The notes beneath the pieces are model-generated. The model saw only the letters and a program-made list of their open reading frames with translations. It ran no database searches and had not been told where the DNA came from. Shown piece after piece: positions 23,820-31,269 of a stretch of 48,771 bases of DNA (the first letter of the stretch is position 1; the number at the start of each line of letters is the position of its first letter). Position numbers and translations under genes: made by a program. Source of the stretch: CAZEBW01 sp964510205 (GTDB lineage Bacteria > Chloroflexota > Anaerolineae > VGOG01); NCBI GenBank assembly GCA_964510205.1, contig CAZEBW010000021.1, positions 1 through 48,771 of the forward strand, in the 5' to 3' direction.

Positions 23820-24767
23820 AGTCTGTATCACCCACCAGACCTCGTAGATGGCCTTCAGAGCCACAAACGAAGTGACGTCGTTGTGATCCAGAGGCGGAGC
23901 TACCTCCACCACGTCGAGGGCCTTTACCGGCAACTCGTGGAAAACGACCCGCACTAGCTCCAGCAGGTCTCGCGTGGTGAGACCGACTCCCTCTGGATAC
24001 CCGGTGCCGGGGGCATAGGCCGGGCTCAATCCGTCAATGTCCAGTGTGAAATACACGGACTTCACATCCCCCAGCTTCTCCACCACCTCCTCGGCGATGG
24101 CCTCTATGCCCCGCTGGTAGCACTGGCGGGCGGTGTAGTAGGTGATCTCCGGGTGCGCCTGCAGGAAGTCCCACTCCTCGCGGGCGAATGAACACAGTCC
24201 GACGAAAACCAGGTGCTGCGGGTCCAGGCCAGGCAGCTCCAGGGCCCGCCGCGCGGTACAGGCGTGGGACCAGCGGTGTCCGTCGTAGACGTCGAACAGG
24301 TCGGGGTGGGCGTCGAAGTGCAGCACGCCGATCGGCCCGTCCGCCGCCCGATCGAAGGCCCGCATCAGAGGAATGGTCACCGAATGGTCGCCGCCCAGGA
24401 AGAGGGCCAGGGGATGCCGGAGCACCTCCGCCGCTCGCTCCTCCACCGCCTGAAAGTAGCGCGGCCATTCCAGATCGGCGGGCACGTCGCCGTAGTCCCG
24501 CACCCGCAGGCTGAGCGGCTGCCCTTCCTCGGCGCAGGGGGAGAGGTGAGTGGACAACTCCCGCAGCCTGGCCGGGGCAAAGGCCGCCCCGCGCCGGAAA
24601 CTCGCCGCCCCGTCGAAAGGCAGCCCCAGCACTCCCACTTCAGCGGCAGCATCATCGCTGCTCAATCCACTCCACAGGTCCCTGCGGGGCCGAGGGGACG
24701 AATCTACGAGTTTCCGAGTTTCCGAATCCCCAAATCTACGAGTTTCCGAATCCACGAATTCACCCAT
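23793..24767 (-). CDS. Agmatinase/arginase-family ureohydrolase
   Basis: A Mn-dependent hydrolase releasing urea from a guanidino substrate (agmatine, guanidinobutyrate or similar). From the ATG at 24767 it has 324 aa. Metal ligands: His129 (GGDHS), Asp152/His154/Asp156 (FDAHPD), Asp243/Asp245 (LDIDGLSP), and Glu259. The usual DxDxxDP reads DIDGLSP, but the replaced Asp is not a ligand. The start overlaps the upstream gene's stop by 8 bases. Oddity: the N-terminus is an octamer DNA array, translated with an 8-residue period (DSETRRFG / DSETRKLV). Agmatinase fits the potABCD context. Confidence 0.88.
   Translation of the reverse strand: MGEFVDSETRRFGDSETRKLVDSSPRPRRDLWSGLSSDDAAAEVGVLGLPFDGAASFRRGAAFAPARLRELSTHLSPCAEEGQPLSLRVRDYGDVPADLEWPRYFQAVEERAAEVLRHPLALFLGGDHSVTIPLMRAFDRAADGPIGVLHFDAHPDLFDVYDGHRWSHACTARRALELPGLDPQHLVFVGLCSFAREEWDFLQAHPEITYYTARQCYQRGIEAIAEEVVEKLGDVKSVYFTLDIDGLSPAYAPGTGYPEGVGLTTRDLLELVRVVFHELPVKALDVVEVAPPLDHNDVTSFVALKAIYEVWWVIQTLTFPHDGL
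24703..24766. repeat. Octamer array encoding the agmatinase N-terminus
   Basis: Eight units of exactly 8 bp (TCTACGAG, TTTCCGAG, TTTCCGAA, TCCCCAAA, TCTACGAG, TTTCCGAA, TCCACGAA, TTCACCCA). A related string is in mtaB at 47043-47082, where it also translates to VDSETR. Confidence 0.9.
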
Positions 24768-25935
24768 CTCCCACCACGTGAACCTCTTCCACCCGCTCGT
24801 GGATCTCGATGCCCCGCTTGCGCAGCTCGGCGAAGAAGATGTCGGGATCAATGGCCGTCTCCGGGGGCACCACGCCCCCCACTTCGACGTCGCCGCGGCC
24901 GATCATCTGCGCCCCGATGCTCAGCGGGATGGCGATGTTTTTGTAATACGCGGCTTGGCCGCCCCACTCCTCCTGCGGCGGGTGGCGGTTCCAGAGCTTG
25001 ATCTTGACCTCGCGCCCGTCCCGCCGGCCGTAGACCTCCACCACCAGACCATAGGCCCACAGCGGGGTCTCTTTGCTCTGCGGCAGTTGCAGAAGCAGCT
25101 CGTACATCATCTCGAAGGCGGTGGTCTCGATACCTTTGACGGTGATCTTCTCCTCGCCGTACAGCCCCGATTCCAGCATGGCCTTGGCCAGCCTCATGGC
25201 GTGGGGCGGGAAGCAGCCGCGCACCGACACGGACTTGGCGCCCAGGCTCTTGGGCATGGTGCGCACCTCTGGGTGCGGGATGTGGCAAACCTCCTGCTCG
25301 CCGATGGGGCCGGGGAAGTGCACTGTCTTGAGACCCTCGAACGGACCAACCCAGTGGAACTCGCCGTCTTCATAGTACAGCCGTTCCTCGGTCTGGGGGT
25401 GGAATTCCCACAAAAAGGTGATGAGCAGGCCGGGGGAGGGAGCCGGGCAGCGGAAAGCAGCGAAGTTGATCTGGATCTCGTCTACCTCGGAAGTGGAAAC
25501 GGCCTCGTCCAGTTGATCCGCACCGCGCCGGGCCATGACGTTGGTGATGCCGGGCGTGGCTCCGACCCCTGGGATGAAAACGATGCTTTTTTCTTTTGCC
25601 GCTGCGTCGTAGTCCCACTGGCTCTCCTCGCTGGAGACGTCCAGGCCGCTGACGCCCGCCTCGACGCAGGCCCTGGTCACGGCCAGGTCATACTTCCAGG
25701 GCAGGCCGTTGAGGATCACGTCGAAGTCCTTGAAGGTCCTGACCAGCGCGTCGTAATCCTCGGCATCCACTTTGAGCACTTGCAGGCGTGGATCGCCGAT
25801 CTCGGCGGCCAGTTTCTCCGCCGCAGCGAAATTATAATCGCCAATTACGATCTGGTCAAAAGTAGAAAACTCGGCCAGGTCGCGGGTGGCGTGTTGGCAG
25901 ACGGCGCCAGCGCCGCCCAGGGATAGCACTTTCAT
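24760..25935 (-). CDS. Saccharopine dehydrogenase-like NAD(P) oxidoreductase (2)
   Basis: 391 aa. Rossmann start VLSLGGAGAVCQHATRDLA, followed by VGATPGITNVMARRGADQL (the region matching the paralogue at 12669-13838) and a C-terminal domain ending IHERVEEVHVVGDG. It is a paralogue of gene 1 but clearly diverged. AAAGGAG precedes the ATG and the agmatinase start overlaps its stop, so the two are translationally coupled. A lysine-6-dehydrogenase-like or other amine-oxidising role is inferred from context. True saccharopine metabolism is less likely, because no lysine-pathway partners are present. Confidence 0.82.
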   Translation of the reverse strand: MKVLSLGGAGAVCQHATRDLAEFSTFDQIVIGDYNFAAAEKLAAEIGDPRLQVLKVDAEDYDALVRTFKDFDVILNGLPWKYDLAVTRACVEAGVSGLDVSSEESQWDYDAAAKEKSIVFIPGVGATPGITNVMARRGADQLDEAVSTSEVDEIQINFAAFRCPAPSPGLLITFLWEFHPQTEERLYYEDGEFHWVGPFEGLKTVHFPGPIGEQEVCHIPHPEVRTMPKSLGAKSVSVRGCFPPHAMRLAKAMLESGLYGEEKITVKGIETTAFEMMYELLLQLPQSKETPLWAYGLVVEVYGRRDGREVKIKLWNRHPPQEEWGGQAAYYKNIAIPLSIGAQMIGRGDVEVGGVVPPETAIDPDIFFAELRKRGIEIHERVEEVHVVGDG

Positions 25936-25987
25936 GGTTCGCTCCTTTGAATCTTGATATCAGCTCCAAGACCCATTTCGGGCCGTT

Positions 25988-26022
25988 CGAGTAACGAGTC
26001 AACGAGTTAACGGGTCAATGAG
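25988..26022. repeat. Short GAGTMAC array (7-8 bp units)
   Basis: GAGTAAC, GAGTCAAC, GAGTTAAC, GGGTCAAT, GAG. The related CTCGTTA/CTCATTC unit is at 47478-47645. Confidence 0.75.
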
Positions 26023-26062
26023 GAGCTTTTGAAATCGGCAATGGCTCTGTAGCCTTGATCGC

Positions 26063-26107
26063 CGAAGGTCTCTGACCGAGGCGAAAGGTCTCGGTCGGAG
26101 ACCTTCG
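26063..26107. repeat. 18-bp hairpin between the mttB remnant and dehydrogenase 2
   Basis: Arms CGAAGGTCTCTGACCGAG / CTCGGTCGGAGACCTTCG with a 9-base loop; the only irregularity is one G-U pair. There is no T-run on either strand, so it may be a mobile or attenuating hairpin more than a classic terminator. Confidence 0.75.
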
Positions 26108-26134
26108 CCCATCTTGGTGAGGAGAGTTCAGCAG

Positions 26135-26727
26135 CTATCCTGAGCTCTCCTGAGCCCGTTTCTGAATGCGGTCCAGTTCGGCCTCGACTTTGGCAGGCAG
26201 CGGCGGCTGGTGTGCGCTCAGAATGTCCTGGGCCTGTCGGCGGCAGATTTGCTCGATGGTCTGGCCTTTGGCCTGCCAGGTCTCGTAGGTGTCGCGGTTG
26301 AGGATGGCGGGCTGCCAATGCTGACGAAAAGTGCGACGGGTGTGCTTGGCCTTCAGGAAGTTGCCGCGCGGCGTATTGGCCTTGATCAGCGCCATTTCTT
26401 CTTCGAGGTCGTGCGCGGTGACGCCCTGCATCATGCGCCGCAGCCCGGCGGTGAGCTCGTTGTCCAGCACCATCTGGGTGTAGGAAATGGACGAGCCGGC
26501 GTCCACCGCGCCCACGCCGTAGATGATGCTGGCCCTCTCCAGCAGCAGCGGGAAAGCAGTCACCGCTTTCTCAAAGCCGGCCTGGGCGTCCAGTTCCTTG
26601 GCGTCCGACGAGAGCCCGCCGCACATCGTCGGGATGCCGTAGTGCAGAAACCCACCTCGGTCAGGATTTCGACCGATTTCTCGTGGATCAGGTCGGCGGT
26701 GGAATCAGGTGTAAGGCTCGTTAACAT
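26135..26727 (-). pseudogene. mttB: Trimethylamine:corrinoid methyltransferase (MttB family), internally deleted and frameshifted
   Basis: The C-terminal part is intact from about 26640 to the stop: GIPTMCGGLSSDAKELDAQAG (in two parts), ASIIYGVGAVDAGSS and the C-terminal helix LDRIQKRAQESSG. Upstream, in another frame, a family-like start reads MLTSLTPDSTADLIHEKSVEI, then LTEVGF (ATG at 26727). The roughly 270-300 residues normally between are gone, and the two parts join at about 26645-26660 with a frame change. The family has about 480-500 aa. Members demethylate trimethylamine, glycine betaine or related quaternary amines. Palindrome copy 4 lies 19 bases upstream. Confidence 0.85.
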
Positions 26728-26745
26728 CGCATCTTCCCATCGCAG

Positions 26746-26831
26746 GTGTCATTGCGAGGCGCGCTGTTTGCGCCGAAGCAATCTCCAATTTGCTTTGTGA
26801 GGATTGCTTCGCCTTCGGCTCGCAATGACAC
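26746..26831. repeat. CATTGCGAG palindromic element, copy 4
   Basis: An 86-bp inverted repeat with ends GTGTCATTGCGAG / CTCGCAATGACAC, lying between lrp and the mttB remnant. Confidence 0.9.
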
Positions 26832-26839
26832 TTGCCCAG

Positions 26840-27337
26840 CTACTCCCCCAAGTTAACGAGGGGGTTGTGGCCCACTCGCGGCGGTTCCGCCTCGCCCCAG
26901 CGGTACGACAGCTTGTACATCTTGAGGATCATGAAGGTCTGGGTGCGCTGTATCCCTGGGATCTGCTGCAGCTTTTGATTAAGAAAGGACACCAGATGCT
27001 CCCTGTCTTTGCAGAAGACCTCTACGAACAAGTCGAACTCGCCGGAGGCCATGAAGAGGTAGCTGACTTCGGGGAACTGGGCGATCTGGTGGGCCACGGC
27101 GTCCACCTGGCCCGCCTGGACGGTGACGCCGATCATGCCCGCCGCGTTCCATCCCAGGAACTGGGGCTCTACGATGGCTACGATTTGCAGCACCCCGTCG
27201 TCCATCAGTTGCTTGACGCGGCGGCGCACCGTCCCTTCCGAGACGTCCAGCTCGGCAGCGATATCGGTGAACGACATCCGCCCGTCGTATTGAAGTTGGG
27301 CGATGATAGCTCGGTCGGTCTCGTCCAAACGTCCCAT
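26840..27337 (-). CDS. Lrp/AsnC-family transcriptional regulator
   Basis: 165 aa. N-terminal helix-turn-helix (LDETDRAIIAQLQYDGR; DIAAELDVSEGTVRRRVKQL), then the RAM ligand-binding domain (about 65-145: GWNAAGMIGVTVQAG, MASGEFDLFVEVFCKD). Family members sense amino acids and control amine and amino-acid metabolism. First gene upstream of the amine island and in the same direction, so it is the likely local regulator. The ATG lies 30 bases after the predicted transcription start of a perfect promoter. Confidence 0.92.
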   Translation of the reverse strand: MGRLDETDRAIIAQLQYDGRMSFTDIAAELDVSEGTVRRRVKQLMDDGVLQIVAIVEPQFLGWNAAGMIGVTVQAGQVDAVAHQIAQFPEVSYLFMASGEFDLFVEVFCKDREHLVSFLNQKLQQIPGIQRTQTFMILKMYKLSYRWGEAEPPRVGHNPLVNLGE

Positions 27338-27373
27338 TTCCCCATCCTCCTTGTCCTCTGTCGCCGCCCGGTT

Positions 27374-27402
27374 ATTATATCCGATTTTCGCAAAATTGTC
27401 AA
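27374..27402 (-). promoter_or_regulatory. Consensus sigma-70 promoter of the lrp gene
   Basis: Minus-strand TTGACA (27402-27397), 17-base spacer, TATAAT (27379-27374), a full match to consensus. Confidence 0.9.
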
Positions 27403-27600
27403 GTCTAGTAACGAATTATCACAATAAAATGAGGATAGATTACGAATTTCGTAGAAAAGCGCGGCAAACACCCGTGTGGGATACAGGACAATCCGCCGCG
27501 AGCACGAGGTGGGCAGTGACCTTCTTTCAACCGCGCCGCGTTCTTTGAAAGCAGTATCCATAACCTAAAAACAGCATATTAGACCAAAAGCAATCAGTTT
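27403..27600. other. AT-rich intergenic region without a gene
   Basis: Between the divergent lrp and pilin-like promoters. No conserved repeat or convincing frame is seen. Base composition is distinctly more AT-rich than the flanking genes. Confidence 0.5.
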
Positions 27601-27629
27601 TTGCCATAACAAGCATTTTATGCTATAAT
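27601..27629 (+). promoter_or_regulatory. Promoter of the pilin-like gene
   Basis: TTGCCA (27601-27606), 17-base spacer, TATAAT (27624-27629) with the extended -10 TGC. Confidence 0.85.
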
Positions 27630-27712
27630 AACTTCAGAAAAGCGTAGAAGAACCTGAAATGCACTAGATTTGAAAGCTCATTGCAACCATCCCCGTTTGA
27701 AAGGCGCAGCCC

Positions 27713-28201
27713 ATGCTGAAGGGGTTCGTTTCAGACGAAAAAGGCCGCATCTTGGCCTGGACGCTCGTTCTCTTGGGCGTTGGCAGCTTACTGATTCCGC
27801 CTCTCCTAACCCGTGTCAGCGCCAGTCTCATCGCCTGCCGAGCCATTGAAAAGGACCTAGAGGAACAGTATGCCGCCGACTCTGGTGTGGAATATGCCTT
27901 GTGGCAACTGCAAAACGGGATCGCTTCAGGACAAGGCAGCTACACTTTGAACGGAAAAACCGTAGAGGTCACTTGGGGACAATACATCACGGACACCTAC
28001 AAGATTACCTCCACAGCGACTGGTCCTATGGATGGCAGCAACACCAGGATTGAATCCTATGTCTCTCTAGAGGTTGTTGATCCTCCTGACCTACTCGCGG
28101 GTGCTTCTGCCAGCGACGCGGATTCAGCTTCCCCATCCGACAGCGAAGATTCTGGCGCCACTGTCGAAATGCACATCCGCACCTACCACATCTATCCGTA
28201 G
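27713..28201 (+). CDS. PilX/pseudopilin-like single-helix membrane protein of unknown function
   Basis: 162 aa. After a short charged N-terminus (SDEKGRI) comes one hydrophobic helix (about 13-35, AWTLVLLGVGSLLIPPLL) and then EQYAADSGVEYALWQLQNG. 'YAADSGVEYALW' is typical of type IV pilus PilX-like and related minor pilin-type proteins. The rest is a small extracytoplasmic beta-rich domain and a Ser/Asp-rich tail. No prepilin peptidase, ATPase or other pilin gene is nearby. It has its own promoter and terminator, so it is a monocistronic orphan. Function is not assigned. Confidence 0.7.
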   Translation: MLKGFVSDEKGRILAWTLVLLGVGSLLIPPLLTRVSASLIACRAIEKDLEEQYAADSGVEYALWQLQNGIASGQGSYTLNGKTVEVTWGQYITDTYKITSTATGPMDGSNTRIESYVSLEVVDPPDLLAGASASDADSASPSDSEDSGATVEMHIRTYHIYP

Positions 28202-28250
28202 TCCAAAAAACCCTCCCACCAGACTGAAGCTGAGGCGGAACTGCGGGACT

Positions 28251-28290
28251 AAAAAGAGCCTCGCCCGTAATCAGGGCAAGGCTCTTTTTT
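28251..28290 (+). terminator. Rho-independent terminator of the pilin-like gene
   Basis: AAAAAGAGCCT-C-GCCC / GGGC-A-AGGCTCTTTTT with a 7-base loop and six Ts. Confidence 0.9.
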
Positions 28291-28295
28291 GAATG

Positions 28296-28402
28296 GGGTG
28301 TGGCTAAAACTTGTGGTAGTGACGACGTGCCAAATTGGTTTGGCCTTAGTCGTTCCAAGCGACTGAAGTCGCTACTACCTTCCACAGATTTTAGCCACGC
28401 TC
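28296..28402. mobile_element. 107-bp MITE-like element with 9-bp target duplication
   Basis: Inverted ends GGGTGTGGCTAAAA / TTTTAGCCACGCTC, flanked by perfect direct repeats TTTTGAATG (28287-28295, 28403-28411). The interior has hairpins including GCCAAATTGGTTTGGC and GCGACTGAAGTCGC. Its size, 9-bp duplication and GGGTGTG end match the elements at 36227 and 47523, although the interior differs. It is inserted in the tail of the preceding terminator. Confidence 0.82.
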
Positions 28403-28437
28403 TTTTGAATGGCCGGATCCGCGCTCTAGGGGCCGGA

Positions 28438-28851
28438 TCAGTCGAGGATGTCGTCAATAGGATAAGCGAACATAATGCGCGTGGTCTGCCGAAAGCCGAC
28501 CTTCTTCCAGAAGTCCAGCTCGCCGGGCACGGTTACGCCTAGAGAGGAAGCTCCTCGCTCCTTGAATCTCTCGGCGATCTTTTGCACCAGGGCCCTGCCG
28601 ATGCCTTGGCGCTGGTAGTCGGGGTGCACCGACGCGATGTGAATGATGGCCCTGGAGCCATCGTAGACCCCCCTGATGAGTCCCACCACTTTGTAATCTT
28701 CCTCAGCTACCAGGAATTCGGCGGCCTGACACTGGTGCACTCTCAGCATGGCCTCGGGGCCGTCAATTTCGGGATGGCCATACTGCTGGTTGGCTTTCAG
28801 GATCTCCACCAGTCGGTCAGCATCGCTGTGCACGAAGTCTCTGATTCGCAT
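28438..28851 (-). CDS. GNAT-family N-acetyltransferase
   Basis: 137 aa from the ATG at 28851, which follows a purine-rich GAGG. Seen: the N-terminal MRIRDFVHSDADRLVEI, the acetyl-CoA loop QRQGIGRAL (80-88) and the C-terminal DFWKKVGFRQ. It transfers an acetyl group to an unknown amine. The in-frame ATG at 28914 would add a basic 21-residue tail encoded in the 5' region and is rejected. It has its own promoter and its stop faces the mobile element. Confidence 0.88.
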   Translation of the reverse strand: MRIRDFVHSDADRLVEILKANQQYGHPEIDGPEAMLRVHQCQAAEFLVAEEDYKVVGLIRGVYDGSRAIIHIASVHPDYQRQGIGRALVQKIAERFKERGASSLGVTVPGELDFWKKVGFRQTTRIMFAYPIDDILD

Positions 28852-28934
28852 TCCACCGCCTCCTCTTCTTCGGCTAAAGCTCTCGGTAAATCTCGGGCGA
28901 CAATTATACGGCAACGGCGCTGTACCTGTGGGTA

Positions 28935-28963
28935 ATTATACCAGGTTTCCGCTGCTCTGGCAA
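28935..28963 (-). promoter_or_regulatory. Promoter of the GNAT gene
   Basis: Minus-strand TTGCCA (28963-28958), 17-base spacer, TATAAT (28940-28935) with extended TGG. Confidence 0.8.
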
Positions 28964-28989
28964 AGTGGCGGCCGATTCCTCGCACATCC

Positions 28990-29475
28990 TCAACGTCCAC
29001 TATCCTGAAGCTCCCACAGGCGGAGCAGCCAATCCGGCGTGGTGGCTTCCTCGATCAGATCACCGCGCCTCAGATAAGGCTTAACGTCCAGCACGGGCGT
29101 CCCATCATAGGCATCCAGCCCCAGCACTTTCAGAACGTTTCCCTCGCACGCCAAGAGCTCCACCACCGTGACCCCGATGGGATTGGGGCGGATGGGACTG
29201 CGGGTAGCGAACACCCCCACCAACGGCAGCTCTTCTTTGTTCTCAGGGTGCACTTTGAGCAGGGAGCGACGGTCATCGTCTACCTCGTGCAAATAGAAGA
29301 TGACCACGATGTGGGAAAAGCCATCTATTCCATCCAGGGCCTCCGCCAACTGGGGGGCGATGATCACTTTGGAGATGATGGTTTCCCACTTGACGTGGCT
29401 TGGATACTCGACGCCGTTGACCACCCGCCCAATGGGCGCGAGGCTGATGCTTTCCTGCGGGGTGCTCTCTGCCAT
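28990..29475 (-). CDS. trmO: tRNA (adenine37-N6)-methyltransferase, TsaA/TrmO family
   Basis: 161 aa, beta-barrel YaeB/TsaA fold that methylates t6A37 of tRNA-Thr using SAM. Seen: PIGRVVNGVEYPS, HIVVIFYLHEVD, the family hallmark GVFATRSPIRPNPIGVTVVE and DAYDGTPVLDVKPYL near the C-terminus. It lacks the C-terminal extension of the E. coli protein, as many short bacterial and archaeal forms do. In those short forms the substrate is less certain. Confidence 0.9.
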   Translation of the reverse strand: MAESTPQESISLAPIGRVVNGVEYPSHVKWETIISKVIIAPQLAEALDGIDGFSHIVVIFYLHEVDDDRRSLLKVHPENKEELPLVGVFATRSPIRPNPIGVTVVELLACEGNVLKVLGLDAYDGTPVLDVKPYLRRGDLIEEATTPDWLLRLWELQDSGR

Positions 29476-29508
29476 TTGACTTGGTTCCCTTCCTAAAAAG
29501 TGCTCATC

Positions 29509-29537
29509 ATTATAGCACCGACTCCTGCGAATAGCAA
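29509..29537 (-). promoter_or_regulatory. Promoter of trmO
   Basis: Minus-strand TTGCTA (29537-29532), 17-base spacer, TATAAT (29514-29509), extended TGC. Confidence 0.82.
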
Positions 29538-29546
29538 AGTCGCCCC

Positions 29547-29575
29547 TGGACTAAAAACGGCTAATCTTGTATAAT
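29547..29575 (+). promoter_or_regulatory. Promoter of rsmI
   Basis: TGGACT (29547-29552), 17-base spacer, TATAAT (29570-29575) with extended TGT. It is divergent from the trmO promoter. Confidence 0.78.
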
Positions 29576-29615
29576 GTTGATAGGCTGCTCCACAGACATC
29601 CCAAGGAGAGAACTG

Positions 29616-30437
29616 GTGGGTACCCTATACATCGTCGGAACGCCAATCGGCAACCTGGAGGACATGTCGCTGCGCGCGCTGCGCATCCTGGGCGAGGTGG
29701 ACCTCATCGCCGCCGAGGACACCCGCAAAACCCGTAAGCTGCTGACCCATTTCAAAATCGAAACCCCTCTCACCAGCTACCACCAGCACAGCAAGCTGGC
29801 CAAGCTGGACGAGCTTCTGGGCACGCTGCGGCACAAGGACGTGGCCCTGGTCTCCGAAGCGGGCATGCCCGGCCTCTCGGACCCAGGCTACGAGCTCATT
29901 CAAGCGGCCATTGCGCAGGGCATCCCCGTGGTGCCGGTGCCCGGCCCCTCGGCGTTGATCACCGCTCTGGTAGTCTCGGGGCTGCCCACCGACAGCTTTC
30001 TCTACCTGGGCTTCTTGCCCCGCCGCCAGAAGGATCGTCGCCAGCTTTTGGCCTCGGTGGCTCGGCAAAGACGCACTTTGGTAGCTTTCGAAGCGCCCCA
30101 CCGGCTGCTGGCCAGCCTGGCCGACCTGAAGGACGTGCTGGGCGACCGCCGCATCGCCGTGGCGCGGGAGCTGACCAAGATGTACGAAGAGGTGTGGCGA
30201 GGGAGCCTCAGCCAGGCCCTGGCCCATTTCGAGGACGACGCTCCCAGAGGCGAGTTCACTCTGGTCATTGAGGGAACGAAGCAGGAGCCAGCGGCGTGGA
30301 GCGAGGAGCAAGTGGTGGAAGCGCTGGCCGAGCTGCTGGCGGAGGATGTGCGGAAGAAAGACGCCATCAAAGCCGTAGCCGATCTGGCGGACTGGCCCAA
30401 GCGTGAGGTGTACAAAGTGGCGTTGGGAGAGTTCTGA
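29616..30437 (+). CDS. rsmI: 16S rRNA (cytidine1402-2'-O)-methyltransferase
   Basis: 273 aa from the GTG at 29616, which has AAGGAG at normal distance; the family begins exactly there (GTLYIVGTPIGNLEDMS). The 42 bases before it from an in-frame ATG at 29574 overlap the promoter -10 and are rejected. Other motifs: SEAGMPGLSDPG, PGPSALITAL, GFLPRR, FEAPHRL and RELTKMYEEVWRG. SAM-dependent decoding-centre methylation in the cytoplasm. Confidence 0.96.
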   Translation: MGTLYIVGTPIGNLEDMSLRALRILGEVDLIAAEDTRKTRKLLTHFKIETPLTSYHQHSKLAKLDELLGTLRHKDVALVSEAGMPGLSDPGYELIQAAIAQGIPVVPVPGPSALITALVVSGLPTDSFLYLGFLPRRQKDRRQLLASVARQRRTLVAFEAPHRLLASLADLKDVLGDRRIAVARELTKMYEEVWRGSLSQALAHFEDDAPRGEFTLVIEGTKQEPAAWSEEQVVEALAELLAEDVRKKDAIKAVADLADWPKREVYKVALGEF

Positions 30438-30438
30438 C

Positions 30439-30467
30439 TTTCACTTTTGGGCTGAATGTGGTACAAT
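30439..30467 (+). promoter_or_regulatory. Possible promoter of the AbrB/PIN pair
   Basis: TACAAT (30462-30467) with only a partial -35, TTTCAC, at 17 bases. It directly follows rsmI. Confidence 0.4.
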
Positions 30468-30520
30468 TTATGCAGCATTAAACCGGAGGACCCCTAATTT
30501 TCTCGGCGGAGGTATATGCC

Positions 30521-30823
30521 ATGGCAGCGATTTTGGAGAAGACTGTTGTACTTGATTCCAAAGGGAGGATATCTATCCCCAAAGAAATACGTGATCGAGT
30601 AGGCCTGACGAGTGGAGCACAATTAGGCATATCCAGTTTGGCCGGCTTGGTCATCCTCTATCGAGAGGATGAGGATCTTGATACCTTCGACGTTTTCGCG
30701 CGATTCGGCCAATTGTTGCGTGAAAAGGGATACGACACTTCCGAAAAGATTGATCGGCTGGTTAAAAAGATCAAGCACGAGACAACGGAAGATTGGTTGC
30801 GTAGATGCAGATCCGCGTCTTAG
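30521..30823 (+). CDS. AbrB/SpoVT-type antitoxin and repressor
   Basis: 100 aa. The swapped-hairpin DNA-binding domain is at 5-50 (VVLDSKGRISIPKEIRDRVGL). The C-terminal helices (EKIDRLVKKIKHETTEDWLRR) are likely to contact the toxin. GGAGG precedes the ATG. It overlaps the PIN gene by 19 bases. Together they form a type II toxin-antitoxin unit, and such antitoxins normally repress their own promoter. Confidence 0.88.
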   Translation: MAAILEKTVVLDSKGRISIPKEIRDRVGLTSGAQLGISSLAGLVILYREDEDLDTFDVFARFGQLLREKGYDTSEKIDRLVKKIKHETTEDWLRRCRSAS

Positions 30824-31269
30824 CTGACACCAACGTCTTCATCGTAGGATTCCTGGGACTCAACCAACAGGAAGAAAGCGTCGAAAGTCAGATATTGCGT
30901 CAGTTAGCTGATCAGCGACGATTCACGCTACTTTTTTCCAATGAATTGAGTGACCAGATCCGGCGCGTGGCCCGTCGGGTTGGTGGAAAAGATTGGGCTG
31001 GGCTGCTGCTGAACCTCATCTGGCAAACCTTCGACATAGAGATTGTTCCAATTCCGGAGTTGATAGAGGTCTTCGAGAGATACAAGGGCAAGATTCCTGA
31101 CGAAGACATCCTTATCTTTGTTACAGCTGTGCTGGGCCAGGCCGATTGTCTGATTTCGCGCAATCATGAGTTTGTCAGGCGAGCAGTGGCCGAACAGGAT
31201 GCCTTCGAGTGTCTGGAGCCTGCGGAGTTTCTCGCAAAATTCTCGACGAGGGAGGATGAAGGTGATTAA
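30805..31269 (+). CDS. PIN-domain ribonuclease toxin
   Basis: 154 aa. LADTNVFIVGFLG gives the first catalytic Asp. DEDILIFVTAVLGQADCLISRN gives further acidic residues and the typical 'D-x-L-I-S-R-N' ending of the PIN_3-like group. It probably cleaves RNA when not bound by the upstream AbrB partner. The stop overlaps the start of the isomerase gene, an unusual coupling of a toxin with a housekeeping gene. Confidence 0.87.
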   Translation: MQIRVLADTNVFIVGFLGLNQQEESVESQILRQLADQRRFTLLFSNELSDQIRRVARRVGGKDWAGLLLNLIWQTFDIEIVPIPELIEVFERYKGKIPDEDILIFVTAVLGQADCLISRNHEFVRRAVAEQDAFECLEPAEFLAKFSTREDEGD

